This document shows, piece by piece, positions 62,282-64,000 of a DNA stretch of 64,000 bases. Below the pieces are notes generated by a model. It was given only the letters and a program-made list of their open reading frames with translations, did not search any database and had not been told where the DNA came from. Each line of letters starts with the position of its first letter. The first letter of the stretch is position 1. Both the position numbers and the translations under genes were made by a program. Origin of the DNA: Herbidospora yilanensis (lineage in GTDB: Bacteria > Actinomycetota > Actinomycetes > Streptosporangiales > Streptosporangiaceae); contig NZ_BBXE01000021.1 of assembly GCF_001570565.1 (NCBI RefSeq), positions 62,001-126,000 of the forward strand, read 5' to 3'.

Positions 62282-63964
62282 ATGTACTACGGCGGCGACT
62301 ACAACCCCGAACAGTGGCCCGAACACGTCTGGCACGACGACGTCGCCCTCATGCGGCGGGCCCGCGTCAACCTCGTCACGCTCGGCGTCTTCTCGTGGAG
62401 CAGCCTGCAGCCAGGACCGGGCAGGTGGGAGTTCGGCTGGCTCGACCGCGTCTTCGACCTGCTGCACGACAACGGCATCCAGGTCGACCTGGCCACGCCG
62501 ACCGCCTCGCCGCCTCCCTGGTTCGGCCGGACGCATCCGGACACGCTGACGGTCACCGCCGACGGCGCCCGGCTCGCCCACGGCAGCCGGGACACCTACT
62601 GCGTGAGCGCGCCGGCGTACCGGAACGCCTCACGGGAACTGGCGTCGGCGCTGGCCGAGCGCTACGGCGGGCACCCGGCGCTGGCGATGTGGCACGTCCA
62701 CAACGAATACGGCACCTGGTGCCACTGCGACCACGTGGCCACGGCCTTCCGGACGTGGTTGCGCGCCCGCCACGGCGACCTGGCCACCCTCAACGAGCGC
62801 TGGACCACGGCGTTCTGGTCGCAGGGCTACTCCGACTGGGACGAGATCCAGCCGCCCAGGGCGACCCAGTGGCTGCCCAACCCGTCGCACCTGCTCGACT
62901 TCCGCCGGTTCCTCTCCGACGAGATGCTCGCCCACTTCACCGAACAGCGCGACCTCCTGCGCCCGACGGGCAAGCCGATCACCACGAACTTCGCCTTCGG
63001 CTCGTGGGTGCCGGTCGACCACTGGAAGTGGGCCCGGGAGGTCGACCTGGTGGCGATCGACGACTACCCGACGGGCGACCTGGCCGAGGAGTCGGCCTTC
63101 GCGGCCGACCTGGCCCGCTCGTGGGCGGGCGGCAAGCCGTGGATGCTGATGGAACAGGCGGCCGCGGTCGAGTACACCCCGGGACGCACCCTCCCCCGCC
63201 CACCGGGCGACCTCGCCCGGACCACCCTGATCCACGTCGAACGCGGATCGATCGGCGCGATGTTCTTCCAGTGGCGCGCCTCCCGGGGCGGTGCCGAACA
63301 GTGGTACCACGGCATGGTCCCCCACGCGGGACCCGACACCCGGACCTTCCGCGAGATCGTCACCCTGGGCGAGACCCTCGCGGCCCTGCCCCCTCGCACG
63401 GCGTCCGAGCCGAAGGTCGCCGTCGTCTGGGACGACGAGGCGTGGTGGGCGCTCCAGAACCGGGGTCTCCCCTCCCAGGACCTCGACTACCTGGAAGCGG
63501 TCAAACAGCCGCACCGGCTCCTCTACCGGGCCGGGCACCACGTCGCCTTCGTCCACCCGGAACATGATCTGTCGCCCTATCGGCTGGTCGTCGTCCCGAG
63601 CCTGCTCCCGGTCACCGACACGGCGCTTGCCAATTTGGCCTCCCACCGGGGCGCCATCCTGATGTCCTACTTCTCCGCCGTCACCGACGAGCATCTCCGG
63701 GTGCGGCTCGGCGGCCGGCTGCCCGCGTTCGGGATCACGGTCAAGGAACTCCGCCCGCTCGCCGAACCGCTGACCCTCTCCGACGGCACGCAGGCCTCCC
63801 TCTGGAGCGAGGAGATCGCCCTCGACGGCGCCGAGGCCGTCGTCACCTACCCGGACGGAAGCCCCGCCGTCACCCGTTTCGGTAACGCGTGGTATTTGTC
63901 CACGCGATTGACCGACAAAGCCTATGAATACCTCCTGACCTGCCTTTTACGCCCTTCTTACTAG
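62282..63964 (+). CDS. GH42 family beta-galactosidase, C-terminally short
   Basis: Glycoside hydrolase of 560 residues, no signal peptide. MYYGGDYNPEQWPEHVW is the family start. The acid/base is E142 (WHVHNEYG) and the nucleophile E291 (MLMEQAAAVEY). GAMFFQWRASRGGAEQWYHGMVPH (in pieces) is the family end of the barrel. Domain B follows, but the usual C-terminal domain C of about 100 residues is nearly absent: the protein ends WYLSTRLTDKAYEYLLTCLLRPSY. The last 25 codons are unusually A/T-rich and contain a TTA (63947-63949). The ATG has GAGG six bases upstream. Releases terminal beta-galactose; partner of the GH31 enzyme. 63965-64000 shows no gene. Confidence 0.88.
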   Translation: MYYGGDYNPEQWPEHVWHDDVALMRRARVNLVTLGVFSWSSLQPGPGRWEFGWLDRVFDLLHDNGIQVDLATPTASPPPWFGRTHPDTLTVTADGARLAHGSRDTYCVSAPAYRNASRELASALAERYGGHPALAMWHVHNEYGTWCHCDHVATAFRTWLRARHGDLATLNERWTTAFWSQGYSDWDEIQPPRATQWLPNPSHLLDFRRFLSDEMLAHFTEQRDLLRPTGKPITTNFAFGSWVPVDHWKWAREVDLVAIDDYPTGDLAEESAFAADLARSWAGGKPWMLMEQAAAVEYTPGRTLPRPPGDLARTTLIHVERGSIGAMFFQWRASRGGAEQWYHGMVPHAGPDTRTFREIVTLGETLAALPPRTASEPKVAVVWDDEAWWALQNRGLPSQDLDYLEAVKQPHRLLYRAGHHVAFVHPEHDLSPYRLVVVPSLLPVTDTALANLASHRGAILMSYFSAVTDEHLRVRLGGRLPAFGITVKELRPLAEPLTLSDGTQASLWSEEIALDGAEAVVTYPDGSPAVTRFGNAWYLSTRLTDKAYEYLLTCLLRPSY

Positions 63965-64000
63965 TCAACCGGTACACATGGTTAGAGGTAAGGGAACCAT

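Noticed and set aside
62282-63964. Frameshifted GH42 pseudogene
   Set aside because: Both catalytic glutamates and the barrel are intact and no continuation in another frame can be seen in the remaining 36 bases, so it is kept as a gene and only flagged.
63978-64000. ATGGTT/AACCAT inverted repeat at the right edge
   Set aside because: Six-base arms with an 11-base spacer at the very end cannot be interpreted without the sequence beyond 64000.
1-64000. tRNA, rRNA, riboswitch or biosynthetic gene cluster
   Set aside because: All intergenic gaps were read; none shows a cloverleaf with a CCA end, an rRNA signature or a known riboswitch core, and the lone oxygenase and AlkZ-like genes have no biosynthetic neighbours.

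Overview
The window is high-GC actinobacterial chromosome. The best fit is a Streptosporangiaceae-like organism (Streptosporangiales). The evidence is very strong G/C at third codon positions, frequent GTG starts, short stop/start overlaps, a HrdB-type principal sigma factor with a long Lys/Ala/Pro and acidic N-terminus, a SigE-family sigma factor, receptor Ser/Thr kinases with DUF3558-like ectodomains, and many secreted glycoside hydrolases and lipoproteins. The genus is inference. I see no rRNA, tRNA, CRISPR array, phage or insertion sequence; all of it looks like native chromosome.

Layout. 0-5 kb: hrdB-like sigma factor (minus) with a strong hairpin terminator, a PAS-PAS-GAF-SpoIIE phosphatase and an HhH-GPD protein. 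5-9.2 kb: a small helical protein, an uncharacterised 520-aa protein and pxpABC (5-oxoprolinase). 9.1-10.2 kb: an AlkZ-like protein carrying the QxQ motif. 10.2-21.3 kb: two complete peptide-type ABC importers in tandem on the minus strand; between the ATPase and permease genes of the second lies a decayed duplicate of the 3' end of the ATPase gene. 21.3-26.8 kb: esterase, a TPR/membrane/flavin-barrel-like protein and a membrane-anchored double AAA+ ATPase (minus). 26.9-31 kb: plus-strand MFS pump, DoxX protein, 2OG-Fe(II) oxygenase and a small secreted protein. 30.9-36.1 kb: a translationally coupled GH3-LacI-GH1 operon behind three regularly spaced LacI-type operators. 36.1-41.2 kb: FtsX permease, NTF2-like protein, a SigE-family sigma factor with a membrane beta-propeller partner, and a secreted protein. 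41.2-47.5 kb: ROK repressor, divergent sugar importer (Tat-lipoprotein binding protein plus two permeases, no ATPase) and a PQQ-type sugar dehydrogenase lipoprotein. 47.5-49.4 kb: soluble transhydrogenase and an orphan protein. 49.4-59.9 kb: a signalling island with two consecutive pseudokinase-TM-propeller proteins, a small zinc protein, a very large Pro-rich repeat protein with two DUF3558-like ectodomains, and two active-looking receptor kinases with the same kind of ectodomain. 59.9-64 kb: divergent GH31 alpha-xylosidase and GH42 beta-galactosidase.

How it may work together. GH31, GH42, GH3 and GH1 are the activities needed to strip xyloglucan-like oligosaccharides, and an imperfect ROK-type operator occurs both at the sugar importer and upstream of GH42. 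The peptide importers next to pxpABC fit scavenging of peptides and recycling of pyroglutamate. The 49-60 kb island looks like a multi-protein envelope sensing system and is the strongest candidate here for undescribed biology. Starts were adjusted by reading ribosome-binding sites and overlaps by eye; no database search was possible, so family assignments rest on motif recognition.
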